The notes under the pieces are model-generated. The model had not been told where the DNA came from and ran no database searches. It was given only the letters and a program-made list of their open reading frames with translations. The position numbers and the translations under genes were made by a program. Positions 18,762 to 27,137 of a DNA stretch of 64,000 nt are shown one piece after another. Positions within the stretch are counted from its first letter, which is position 1, and each line of letters opens with the position of its first letter. The DNA lies in the NCBI RefSeq assembly GCF_000069185.1, contig NC_010397.1, positions 496,001-560,000 on the forward strand, in the 5' to 3' direction. The stretch comes from Mycobacteroides abscessus ATCC 19977 (lineage in GTDB: Bacteria; Actinomycetota; Actinomycetes; Mycobacteriales; Mycobacteriaceae).

Positions 18762-20351
18762 ATGACTAGTGCGCGTGTGCGGGACGGCGAAGCCCGCGGG
18801 CTTCGCCAGGGTGTTCCCGACCATGAGGTCGTGATCATCGGCGCCGGCTTCGGGGGTATCGGTGCCGGAGTCGAATTGACCAAAAGGGGGGTCCACGACT
18901 TTGTGATCTTGGAGAAATGGGGGGCTGCCGGCGGCACCTGGCACGCCAACAAATACCCAGGCGTCGCAGTCGACATACCGACTTTCATCTACAGCTTCTC
19001 CTACGACCAGAAGACGACCTGGTCGAAGTTCTTCACACCCGGAGACGAGCTAGAGCAGTACGCCAACGAACTCGTCGACAAGCATGAGCTGCGCGGCAAG
19101 ATTCGATTCAACACACGGGTGGTGCGCCAGGATTTCGATGAGTCCCAGAATATCTGGGTGCTCACACTGGAGGGCGGCGGCGTGGTCACCGGCCGGCACG
19201 TCATCGCAGCCACCGGAGGGCTGGAGCAACCCAAGCTCCCGGAGATAGACGGTATCGACTCCTACAAGGGCGTGCTTATGCATACAGCGCTGTGGGACAA
19301 GGATATTGAGCTCGCTGGAAAGCGAGTAGCCGTCATCGGGACCGGTGCCACGTCGCTACAGATGGTTCCGGAGATCGCGCCACAGGTGGGTCATCTGACG
19401 GTGTTTCAGCGCACACCTATCTACGTGGGGCCCAAACCGGACTGGCGATACAACGGGTTCTGGCGGGCACTGTTCGGCTTCCCGGGCGTGGCCAAGGCCA
19501 TTCGGCACGCCATCAATCTCAGCACCGCATACATTCCGGATGCCGTTTTCAAGCTTGATTCCAAATATGCCGAATCCGTATCGATGGCGCTGGCAAACAG
19601 GATTCGGGCGTGGATGCGTACCCAGGTCGACGATCCGGTGACTCGGGAAAAGTTGTTGCCCTACTACGGATTCGGATGCAAGCGGCCCTCGTTCTCCAAT
19701 ACCTATCTCAAAACCTTCAACCGTCCCAATGTGGCACTGGTGACCGAACCGATCCAGCGGATCACCGAGAAGGGACTGCTGACAGCAGATGGTGTCGAAC
19801 ATGAAGTGGACGTGCTGATCTGTGCCACCGGATTCGCCATCTGGGATCACATGCCCGCCTTCCCCACCACGGGGCGGGGCGGCAAGGATCTGAAGCAGTT
19901 CTTCCAAACCAATCGTTACCAGGCGTACCAGGGCGTTTCGATTCCCGACTACCCCAACTTCTTCCTCGTTCTGGGGCCGTACGGATACGTTTTCGGGCCG
20001 TATCACATGCTCATCGAGTCGACGACGACGCACGCGGCCCGCGTTATCGCAGAGACCAAGAAACGTGGTGCGACCACCGCCGAAGTCAAGCAGGACGTGC
20101 ACGACGCGTACTTCCATAAGATGCACGAGCGCAACAAAAACCACCTGTGGCTTTCTCCTGCCTGCTCGACCGCCAATACGTATTACATCGACAATCACGG
20201 TGATTCCCCGTTCCGTCCTGGCGGTTTCGGCGAGATGTACTTCCACAACAAGTATTTCCGGCTGGACAACTACCGTTACGGCACCGAGACGATCGCGCCG
20301 GCGGTAGAGTCCGCGCCAAAGCGTAAGCGCAACAAGGAGGTTGTGAGATGA
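18762..20351 (+). CDS. Flavin-containing monooxygenase, Baeyer-Villiger type
   Basis: A 529-residue protein starting at ATG. The FAD-binding GAGFGG is at 27-32, GGTWHANKYPGVAVD at 57-71, and a BVMO-like fingerprint YKGVLMHTALWD at about 168-179. The NADPH-binding VIGTGATS is at about 191-198. The substrate is unknown; ketones or steroid-like compounds are usual in the family. TGA overlaps the ATG of the following short-chain dehydrogenase as ATGA. A BVMO paired with an alcohol dehydrogenase suggests sequential oxidation of an alcohol to a ketone to an ester. Confidence 0.9.
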   Translation: MTSARVRDGEARGLRQGVPDHEVVIIGAGFGGIGAGVELTKRGVHDFVILEKWGAAGGTWHANKYPGVAVDIPTFIYSFSYDQKTTWSKFFTPGDELEQYANELVDKHELRGKIRFNTRVVRQDFDESQNIWVLTLEGGGVVTGRHVIAATGGLEQPKLPEIDGIDSYKGVLMHTALWDKDIELAGKRVAVIGTGATSLQMVPEIAPQVGHLTVFQRTPIYVGPKPDWRYNGFWRALFGFPGVAKAIRHAINLSTAYIPDAVFKLDSKYAESVSMALANRIRAWMRTQVDDPVTREKLLPYYGFGCKRPSFSNTYLKTFNRPNVALVTEPIQRITEKGLLTADGVEHEVDVLICATGFAIWDHMPAFPTTGRGGKDLKQFFQTNRYQAYQGVSIPDYPNFFLVLGPYGYVFGPYHMLIESTTTHAARVIAETKKRGATTAEVKQDVHDAYFHKMHERNKNHLWLSPACSTANTYYIDNHGDSPFRPGGFGEMYFHNKYFRLDNYRYGTETIAPAVESAPKRKRNKEVVR

Positions 20352-21313
20352 GGCTGCTACCCGCACCCAAACCAGGACTTGTGGTGGTGACCGGCGCCGG
20401 CAGCGGCATCGGCCGAGCCATCGCGATCCAATTCGCCAAGGGCGGGGCGGAGGTGGTGGCCTCCGATGTCGACCTGACGACGGCCCAGGAGACAGCGCAG
20501 ATCATCCATGGGAAGGGGCACCGGGCGGTGGCCTTCCAGCTCGATGTCACCGATCCGGCCGCATGGGAACGGTTCGCTGAGCAGGTGCGGGCCGAGTACG
20601 GCGTGCCCGATGTTCTGGTGAACAACGCGGGCATCATGGTCGGCGGGCGTTTCTTTGATCTGGAACAGGAGCACTGGGAAAAACAGTTCCGGGTCAATGT
20701 CTTTGGTGTTGCTTATGGCGGCCGTGTGTTCGGTAAGCAGATGGCTGAACGTGGCCGTGGGGGCCAAATCGTCAACATCGCCTCGGCGGGAGCCATCACC
20801 CCGACGCCGCTGTTTCCCGCTTACTCGGCGTCGAAGGCTGCCGTCAAGATGTTGAGCGAGTGCATGCGGATGGAGCTGGGCCCCAAGGGGATAGGTGTAT
20901 CTGCGGTATGTCCGGGTTTCATCAACACCAATATCGGTGTCAATGCCACCGTGGCCGGTCTTGATGTTCGCGACGATGTGCGTGAGCGGGCCAACAACAT
21001 GATGAGGGCCTTCCAGTCCTCTGCCCCGATGCGGGTCCTCGACCAGTTGATCGGTCCTCCCCAGGTGGCGCGCGCGGCGGTCCGTGCGGCGCGATACAAC
21101 TTCGCGGTGGCCCCGGTGCGCCCCGAGGCGTGGCTGGGTTACTTCCTGAGCAGGCTCCTGCCCGGACTGAATCGGCACTTCATGTATCCGATTCCGTATT
21201 GGCTCGGGCTGGATATCGACACGCTCATACCGAGGCTGCAGCGCCTGATCGATAACGTGGCCGAGCGCACCCCGACACCCCGGCTGACCGAGACCGAGCA
21301 GTCGCCCGTCTGA
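20348..21313 (+). CDS. Short-chain dehydrogenase/reductase (SDR)
   Basis: A 321-residue classical SDR. The cofactor motif TGAGSGIG is at 15-22, NNAG at 92-95, catalytic Ser146, and YSASK with Tyr159 and Lys163. It carries a C-terminal extension of about 60 residues with a hydrophobic patch, common in mycobacterial SDRs that act on lipid-like substrates. Aspartate after the second strand (SDVD, residues 39-42) suggests NAD preference. It is translationally coupled to the BVMO by an ATGA overlap, so the two probably act on one substrate. Confidence 0.9.
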   Translation: MRLLPAPKPGLVVVTGAGSGIGRAIAIQFAKGGAEVVASDVDLTTAQETAQIIHGKGHRAVAFQLDVTDPAAWERFAEQVRAEYGVPDVLVNNAGIMVGGRFFDLEQEHWEKQFRVNVFGVAYGGRVFGKQMAERGRGGQIVNIASAGAITPTPLFPAYSASKAAVKMLSECMRMELGPKGIGVSAVCPGFINTNIGVNATVAGLDVRDDVRERANNMMRAFQSSAPMRVLDQLIGPPQVARAAVRAARYNFAVAPVRPEAWLGYFLSRLLPGLNRHFMYPIPYWLGLDIDTLIPRLQRLIDNVAERTPTPRLTETEQSPV

Positions 21314-21364
21314 TCGAGACTGATCCGCTCACCGGGAATTCAACGATGGCCCCGGCCGGCCCGC

Positions 21365-21802
21365 GTGGGTACCGTTGCGTCTGTGTCGACACAACATCAA
21401 ACGTTTCGGGTCTTCACTGACGATGCCGCCGGATGGCTGGAACTGACCGGCGGAACGGGTGTCACCGCGCGTGTCAACGCCCCGGACCTCAAGCAGGCAC
21501 AACGGGCCCGGCATTCCCTGCGAACCTCGCGTAAGGACGCCCCTGCCGTCATTTTGGACGTGTACGTGCATGTTGAGGCCGATTCACGGTCGGCGCGCAA
21601 GCATTTCGCGAGCCTGAGGGTACCGGCCGCGGTGTCGTATGCGGGCACACCGGAAGGGTTGGCGGGTCTGATCGCGGACATCTATCTGGCTGGGGTGGCC
21701 GATGGGGTCACGCTGATCCCGGTGTCGCCCACCACAGACATCGGATGTGCCGCTCGCCGGGTGCTGGCACTGTTACCGCAGCGCATCCCGCTGGCTGCCT
21801 AG
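21365..21802 (+). CDS. Small protein resembling the C-terminal end of an LLM-type flavin oxidoreductase
   Basis: A 145-residue frame from GTG 21365; GTG 21383 is an equally possible start. The segment GTPEGLAGLIADIYLAGVAD, followed by GVTLIP, resembles the C-terminal substrate-domain block of luciferase-like monooxygenases, where GTPE...GADGF is usual. The N-terminal 90 residues show no flavin-site features, so this is not a complete LLM enzyme. It may be a decayed or non-catalytic relative. It is downstream of the BVMO/SDR pair on the same strand. Confidence 0.55.
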   Translation: MGTVASVSTQHQTFRVFTDDAAGWLELTGGTGVTARVNAPDLKQAQRARHSLRTSRKDAPAVILDVYVHVEADSRSARKHFASLRVPAAVSYAGTPEGLAGLIADIYLAGVADGVTLIPVSPTTDIGCAARRVLALLPQRIPLAA

Positions 21803-21836
21803 GGGCGCGTTGTCGGGGGTCCCGATCACCACTCGA

Positions 21837-22358
21837 TCACCAGTTGTCGTAACCGCCCTCGGGGCCGAGCATGCGTTCCAGCCGCGTGCGGTTGATCTTC
21901 GCAAGTTCATTGCGGGTCACCTTGCGTTCGGTGTCCGCGTCGTGATGCATGCGATCGGAGATGGCCCGCAATACCGATGCACCGTCCTGTCCGCACATAT
22001 GCATGACGAAACGATGGCCGAAGTGATGTTCGTACCGATGGGCGGCGGCCCGTAACGCAGCCATCATGCCCGGTGTCTCATCGCGGATCGCGCACTGCTC
22101 GGCGTGTGAACGCACGCTTCCCGGCCGTTTGCCCAGCGGCGGATAGGCGGTCAGCATCTCGTTCAGCGATTCCTCTGAGAGCGCGAACAGTTCGTTGTCT
22201 GCGCATCGGAACAGCGCATCGTGGTCGGCGAATGGACGAGTCGCTGCGACCTTCCTGGCCCATGTCACGCTGCCACAACACTCGTACAGCGCATGCACGG
22301 CTCGGGTATCGGGCATCTGATTGAACGTGTCGCGGCCGATGCCCTGATGCATCAACAT
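21837..22358 (-). CDS. OHCU decarboxylase-like protein (URAD fold) with altered catalytic motif
   Basis: A 173-residue helical protein. FNQMPDTRAVHALYECCGSVTWARKVAATRPF and the RSHAEQ motif (conserved SxxEQ) match 2-oxo-4-hydroxy-4-carboxy-5-ureidoimidazoline decarboxylase of purine breakdown. FGHRFVMHMCG near residue 120 matches the FGxxFvic block. The usual HPRIG-type motif reads YPPLG here, so the expected catalytic His is Tyr (codon TAT). No other ureide-pathway gene (urate oxidase, transthyretin-like hydrolase) is next to it. It may have lost or changed activity. Confidence 0.75.
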   Translation of the reverse strand: MLMHQGIGRDTFNQMPDTRAVHALYECCGSVTWARKVAATRPFADHDALFRCADNELFALSEESLNEMLTAYPPLGKRPGSVRSHAEQCAIRDETPGMMAALRAAAHRYEHHFGHRFVMHMCGQDGASVLRAISDRMHHDADTERKVTRNELAKINRTRLERMLGPEGGYDNW

Positions 22359-22472
22359 GTGACCATGATTCGACGGGTGACCTCTGTTCGCTAGAGGGTG
22401 ACCGCCAATTTTGCAGGAGCTTAACGCGACGTAACATTGCGGCGAGCAATGCTGGGGAAGGAGCGGGGGACA

Positions 22473-23153
22473 GTGACGGATCCGGCCTGGCAGCAGTACC
22501 CGCAGGAACAGTGGCCCGTCGACGAGCCCATCCCTTATCCCGAGGATCCGAAGCCTCCGAAATGGCCGTGGATAGTCGCCGGTATCAGCGTTCTGGCGGT
22601 GCTGGCGATAGCGTTGACGTCGATCCTCGTCATCACCCGCCGCACCGAGGTGGCGGCGCCGACCACAGTGACCGTTACCCCGTCCACAACATGGACCGGG
22701 CCCAATGACGTCCCGCTACCGTCCATAACGACGACAGAGCCGCCGCCGCCCTCGCCACCTCCGCCGAATCCCAGCACCGGGGTGGAGACGCCGACAACCA
22801 CCGAGGCGCCTCCGGTACCCACCACGACGGAAGCGCCCCAGCCGGTGCCGACGACAGGCCAGGGGCCGGGCGGTTCGGGACACGGCAGCAAGAGTGTCAC
22901 CTACAGCGTCGGCGGCTCCGGCAGCCAGGTCAACGTCGCCTACATGACGGACACGGAGTACGTGCGGGTCGCGAACATCTCACAGCCCTGGGCGGTGACG
23001 GTGACGCGGACTCAGCGGGACAAGCCGCTCATCATGAATGTCACCATGGTGGGCGAGGGGACGATCAGCTGTTCGATCACCGTCGACGGAGTGACCGTGA
23101 CGGAAAGCACCGATGTGTTCGCCGTCGTGTGTCAGGCGCCGATGCCGGGTTAG
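22473..23153 (+). CDS. MmpS-like membrane-anchored protein with Pro/Thr-rich linker
   Basis: From GTG 22473 (AAGGAG upstream) this is a 226-residue protein. It has a short proline-rich cytoplasmic tail, one membrane helix (about 35-57), a Thr/Pro-rich linker (about 62-135), and a C-terminal beta domain starting [19 protein letters not shown] and ending with [11 protein letters not shown]. This last block is the MmpS domain, the small partner of MmpL lipid exporters. There is no mmpL nearby, and the long linker is unlike classical MmpS. Its stop overlaps the convergent ppa stop by 4 bp. Confidence 0.72.
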   Translation: MTDPAWQQYPQEQWPVDEPIPYPEDPKPPKWPWIVAGISVLAVLAIALTSILVITRRTEVAAPTTVTVTPSTTWTGPNDVPLPSITTTEPPPPSPPPPNPSTGVETPTTTEAPPVPTTTEAPQPVPTTGQGPGGSGHGSKSVTYSVGGSGSQVNVAYMTDTEYVRVANISQPWAVTVTRTQRDKPLIMNVTMVGEGTISCSITVDGVTVTESTDVFAVVCQAPMPG

Positions 23154-23638
23154 TGCCCCTGTGTCTTGAGACGCTCGAATGACGCGAGTACCTCGGCCTC
23201 GGCCTCGGCGCGGCCCACCCAGTCGGCGGCCTCGACGAATTTGCCGGGTTCCAGATCCTTGTAGTGCACGAAGAAGTGCTTGATCGAATCCAGCTCGAAG
23301 CTGGATACATCGCCGATGTCCTGGATGTGGTCCCAGCGTGGGTCGCCCGCGGGCACGCACAACACCTTGTCGTCGCCGCCGCCGTCGTCGACCATCTTGA
23401 ACATGCCGACGGGCCGCGCCTCGACGATCACACCCGGGAAGACGGACTCGGGCAGCAGCACCAGTGCGTCCAGCGGATCGCCGTCCTCGCCCAGCGTGTT
23501 TTCGATGAAGCCGTAATCGGTGGGGTACGCCATAGGGGTGTAGAGGAAGCGGTCCAGACGCACTCGTCCGGTCTCGTGATCGACCTCATACTTGTTGCGC
23601 TGACCCTTGGGGATCTCGATGGTGACGTCGAACTCCAC
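23150..23638 (-). CDS. ppa: Inorganic pyrophosphatase (family I)
   Basis: 162 residues, the length of the M. tuberculosis enzyme. The metal-binding aspartates are in [12 protein letters not shown] (Glu51, Asp52, Asp54, Asp57), with the KYEVDHETG block near residues 16-24 and a second acidic block at [12 protein letters not shown]. It hydrolyses pyrophosphate in the cytoplasm and so pulls DNA, RNA and aminoacyl-tRNA synthesis forward. It is divergent from dacB across a 90-bp spacer, the same arrangement as Rv3628/Rv3627c. Confidence 0.96.
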   Translation of the reverse strand: MEFDVTIEIPKGQRNKYEVDHETGRVRLDRFLYTPMAYPTDYGFIENTLGEDGDPLDALVLLPESVFPGVIVEARPVGMFKMVDDGGGDDKVLCVPAGDPRWDHIQDIGDVSSFELDSIKHFFVHYKDLEPGKFVEAADWVGRAEAEAEVLASFERLKTQGH

Positions 23639-23673
23639 ACCCGCTCCTTGAATGTCGGTGGTACTTGGCAGTC

Positions 23674-23693
23674 GTCTTCGCGCAAGCGCTCAT
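23674..23693. repeat. Single copy of a dispersed short repeat
   Basis: TCTTCGCGCAAGCGCTCAT (from 23675) in the ppa/dacB spacer occurs again, identical, at 57933-57951 and in a near-identical form at about 57903-57920. The core GCGCAAGCGC is nearly palindromic. Its function is unknown. Confidence 0.75.
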
Positions 23694-23728
23694 CCAGCGC
23701 GCACCAGGATAGCGATACCCTGCAGAGC

Positions 23729-25126
23729 ATGGTCACCGCCAGGGCACTTGATCCGCGTCATTGGCGGCGCTCTACCCACGCTCTGCTTGCCGTCGCCGTC
23801 GTATTGGCGATTGCCGCGCTGGTGCTGCTGGCGTCCCTGACCACGGGGGCCTCCACCGCGCATCAGTTGCAGAGCGCCGATCCGGAGCCGGCGCTGATTA
23901 CCCCGGCGCCAGGTGTGGTGCCGGTTTCCGATTCGGCACCGATTCCGACGGCGGATGGTTTGGCTCAGGCGCTGGACAGGGCGTTGTCCGACCCGGCACT
24001 GGGCATGTTCACCGGCCGGGTTACCGACGCGCTGACCGGCCGTGAGTTGTGGCAGCAGGGCTCCACGGTGCCGATGGTGCCGGCCTCGACCAACAAGGTG
24101 TTGACCGCCGCGGCGGCCCTGCTCACTCTCGAACGCGACGCCAAGCTGACCACTTCGGTGGTGGCCGATACTGCCGGGCAACGCGGACTGGTGACACTGG
24201 TTGGTGGCGGCGATCCGATCGTCAGCGCGGCACCGGCAGGCACCGACACCTGGTACCGCGATGCCGCGCGAATCAGCGACCTCGCCGACCAGGTGCGCAA
24301 GTCCGGTGTCGCCGTCACCTCAATCACCGTTGATATCAGCCGATTCGGTGGGCCCTCGATGGCGCCCGGGTGGGACCCGGCCGATATCGAAGGCGGCGAT
24401 GTCGCGCCCATCCAGGCGGTGATGCTCGATGCCGGACGTACGCAGCCGACCGACTATGACTCGCGCCGTTCCACCACTCCCGCCCTGGACGCGGGCCGGG
24501 CGCTCGCCGCCGCGCTCGGTGTGGACCCGGAGGCGGTGCGCCTTGACGCGGCCCCTCCGACGGCGAAATCGATTGCCTCCGTGCAATCGGCGCCGCTGAT
24601 GGAGCGGCTGCGGGAGATGATGAACGCCTCCGACAACGTCATGGCGGAAACCATCGGCCGGGAGGTGGCCCTGGCCACCGGGCGTGCGCAGACCTTCTCC
24701 GGCACGGTGGACGCCGTGACAAGTCAATTGCGCAGTGCGGGGATCGATCTCACGGACCTGACATTGCGTGATTCCAGCGGACTGTCGGTGGACGACCGGG
24801 TTACCGCGCGCACGTTGGACGAGGTGATCGGAGCCGCCGCCGGCCCCGACAAGCCGAAGCTGCGACCACTTCTCGATGTGCTGCCCATCGCCGGTGGCAG
24901 CGGCACCCTGTCCGAGCGCTTTGTCACTCAGAACCAAACCTCGGCGGGGTGGTTGCGGGCCAAGACGGGATCGCTCACCGGTGTGAACACGCTGGCCGGG
25001 GTGGTCACTGACGTCAGCGGGCGGGTACTGACCTTCTCTCTGATGCAGAATCACGCCACCGCGCCCACCGCACGTAACGCGGTGGACAACACGGCTGCCG
25101 TGCTGCGGTCCTGCGGATGTAGCTGA
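23729..25126 (+). CDS. dacB: D-alanyl-D-alanine carboxypeptidase/endopeptidase, PBP4 type (S13)
   Basis: From ATG 23729 the product is 465 residues, close to Rv3627c. A membrane anchor or signal segment lies at about 16-42. Active-site motifs are SxxK with Ser120 and Lys123 (PASTNK), SDN at 301-303 and KTG at 412-414. The long insertion between the first two motifs is typical of PBP4/S13 enzymes. It trims or cuts peptide cross-links of peptidoglycan outside the membrane. The stop overlaps the start of the metalloprotease gene by 1 bp, starting a dacB-metalloprotease-tilS operon. Confidence 0.93.
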   Translation: MVTARALDPRHWRRSTHALLAVAVVLAIAALVLLASLTTGASTAHQLQSADPEPALITPAPGVVPVSDSAPIPTADGLAQALDRALSDPALGMFTGRVTDALTGRELWQQGSTVPMVPASTNKVLTAAAALLTLERDAKLTTSVVADTAGQRGLVTLVGGGDPIVSAAPAGTDTWYRDAARISDLADQVRKSGVAVTSITVDISRFGGPSMAPGWDPADIEGGDVAPIQAVMLDAGRTQPTDYDSRRSTTPALDAGRALAAALGVDPEAVRLDAAPPTAKSIASVQSAPLMERLREMMNASDNVMAETIGREVALATGRAQTFSGTVDAVTSQLRSAGIDLTDLTLRDSSGLSVDDRVTARTLDEVIGAAAGPDKPKLRPLLDVLPIAGGSGTLSERFVTQNQTSAGWLRAKTGSLTGVNTLAGVVTDVSGRVLTFSLMQNHATAPTARNAVDNTAAVLRSCGCS

Positions 25127-26199
25127 TGGCTGAGTCGGGACGGGTCGTGCAGAGCGGCGGCGTTGGAACCAAGAGTCCCGAGTTGACGGTTGGCCGCATG
25201 GTCAACTGGGAATTCGCCGCGACCGTAGGCGTCAAGTTGGCGCGGCCGGCACCGCCCACCACCGAGTACACCCGGCGGCAGGCCATCGCCGAGCTGTCAG
25301 ATGCGGCGCGGCGAGCGGAGACACCAGTACGTGAGGTCACCGGTCTGGCGGACGGGCTGCTCGTGCCCGAGGCACGGGTCATCGATCGCCCGGGCTGGAT
25401 CTCCGCCGCAGCGCAGTCCATGCGATTGATGGCCGGCGGTGGCGAGGGGGCAACCGGGTTCTTGTCGGGCCGTGTCACCGGGGCACAGACCGGTGCCGTG
25501 CTGGCCTTCGTCTCATCGGGGATTCTCGGTCAGTACGACCCCTTCACCGCGGACGGCGCGGGCGCGCTATTGCTGGTGTATCCGAACGTCATAGCCGTCG
25601 AACGCCAACTTCGAGTGGTCCCCAGCGACTTCCGGATGTGGGTGTGTCTGCACGAGGTGACACATCGGGTGCAATTTTCGGCCAACCCGTGGCTGGCCGA
25701 CTACATGTCGGGGACCCTCGCGACACTCGCCCACGAGCAAGAGGAGGACGTGGCCGGCATGCTGGGCAGGCTGGCCGACTTTGTCCGCTCGTCCAGAAGT
25801 CAGGGGCACAACGGCATCGTCGAGCTACTGCGTGCCATGCAGTCCGACAGCGGTCGGGACGCCCTGGACCGTCTGTTGGTATTGGGCACCCTGCTGGAGG
25901 GGCATGCCGATCACGTCATGGATGCGGTGGGCCCGGCCGTGGTCCCGTCGGTGGCGTCCATCAGGTCCCGGTTCGAGGCCCGGCGTTCACGCAAACAGCC
26001 GCCGCTGCAGCGGATCATCCGTGCGCTCATCGGCATGGACGCGAAGATGCGCCAGTACACCCGGGGCAAGAAGTTCGTCGACCACGTGGTCGGAAAGGTC
26101 GGCATGGAGCGCTTCAACACCATCTGGCGCGATCCGCAGACCCTGCCCCAGCCTGCCGAGATCGAGGATCCGGACCAGTGGATCGACCGAGTTCTCTAG
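25126..26199 (+). CDS. Zinc-dependent metalloprotease, DUF2342 (Rv3626c-like)
   Basis: A 357-residue protein. The zinc site HEVTH has His176, Glu177 and His180, and LLEGHADHVMD near residue 260 supplies the probable third ligand. The family is described as a putative hydrolase/coenzyme F420-associated protein restricted to actinobacteria. No signal peptide is visible, so it is probably cytoplasmic. Its ATG overlaps the dacB TGA and its end overlaps the tilS start by 22 bp, so all three genes are expected to be translated from one message. Confidence 0.88.
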   Translation: MAESGRVVQSGGVGTKSPELTVGRMVNWEFAATVGVKLARPAPPTTEYTRRQAIAELSDAARRAETPVREVTGLADGLLVPEARVIDRPGWISAAAQSMRLMAGGGEGATGFLSGRVTGAQTGAVLAFVSSGILGQYDPFTADGAGALLLVYPNVIAVERQLRVVPSDFRMWVCLHEVTHRVQFSANPWLADYMSGTLATLAHEQEEDVAGMLGRLADFVRSSRSQGHNGIVELLRAMQSDSGRDALDRLLVLGTLLEGHADHVMDAVGPAVVPSVASIRSRFEARRSRKQPPLQRIIRALIGMDAKMRQYTRGKKFVDHVVGKVGMERFNTIWRDPQTLPQPAEIEDPDQWIDRVL

Positions 26200-27137
26200 C
26201 GCTGCGCGGGGCAGTCAAAGCATTTGCTGCTCAGTACCTTCCGGACGTGACGGAAGTGGCGGTTGCTCTTTCGGGTGGTGCGGATTCATTGGCCCTGGCG
26301 GCTGCCGCCGTCGCGCGGGCTTGGTCGGTGACGGCCCTTATCGTCGATCATGGTCTGCAGCAGGACTCCGCGCAGGTCGCGGCGCGGGCACGCAGTCAGG
26401 CGCTGGCCTTGGGATGTTCTGACGCGGTTGTTCTTTCCGTGACGGTCGACGGCGTGGGCGGTCTTGAGGCGGCGGCCCGCAGTGCGCGGTATGCGGCGCT
26501 CGAACAGGCCAGGGACGGAAGACCGGTGCTCCTTGCCCACACTCTCGATGACCAGGCCGAGACGGTGCTCTTGGGGCTCGGTCGAGGATCCGGCGCGCGT
26601 TCCATCGCCGGAATGCGCCCCTGGGATGATCCGTGGGGGCGACCATTTCTGGATCGTCGTCGTACCGAGACCCGTTCTTACTGTGATGAATTGGCGATCA
26701 CCGCCTGGGAAGACCCACACAATGTGGATTCCCGCTTCGTGCGGGTACGCCTGCGCCACGAGGTGCTACCGCTGCTCGAGGAGGTGCTCGGTGGTGGAGT
26801 GGCCGAGGCGCTTGCTCGTACCGCGCTCTCATTGCAGGACGACGGCGACGCACTTGATGCGCAGGCCCGTGCGGCTTTTCCGGGCGCACAGGGCCTGGCG
26901 ATCTCGGATCTGCGCGGCCTGACACCCGCGGTCCGGCGTCGGGTTATCAGGCTCTGGTTATTGGCCGGCGGTGCACAGGACTTGAACGACAACCAGATTC
27001 GGGCGGTGGACGCGTTGGTCACGCAGTGGCGGGGGCAGGGCGGCGTGGCCGTGGGCGCCGATCTGCGCTACCAGCGACTGGTGGCGTCCCGATCCGGGGA
27101 GCAGCTGGTGCTTTCGGTACACGACGTCGCTAGGTGA
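26178..27137 (+). CDS. tilS: tRNA(Ile)-lysidine synthetase
   Basis: From GTG 26178 the product is 319 residues, close to the M. tuberculosis protein. The PP-loop ATP-pyrophosphatase motif LSGGADS is at about 31-37, with VDHGLQQ and the HTLDDQAET block typical of TilS. It changes C34 of the AUA-decoding tRNA-Ile to lysidine. The start overlaps the metalloprotease gene by 22 bp. Its end overlaps the end of the convergent BVMO gene by 8 bp. Confidence 0.95.
   Translation: MDRPSSLALRGAVKAFAAQYLPDVTEVAVALSGGADSLALAAAAVARAWSVTALIVDHGLQQDSAQVAARARSQALALGCSDAVVLSVTVDGVGGLEAAARSARYAALEQARDGRPVLLAHTLDDQAETVLLGLGRGSGARSIAGMRPWDDPWGRPFLDRRRTETRSYCDELAITAWEDPHNVDSRFVRVRLRHEVLPLLEEVLGGGVAEALARTALSLQDDGDALDAQARAAFPGAQGLAISDLRGLTPAVRRRVIRLWLLAGGAQDLNDNQIRAVDALVTQWRGQGGVAVGADLRYQRLVASRSGEQLVLSVHDVAR

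Noticed and set aside
23264..23728. N-terminal extension of dacB across ppa
   Set aside because: The frame stays open antisense to ppa but shows no protein-like features; the ATG at 23729 gives the family length.
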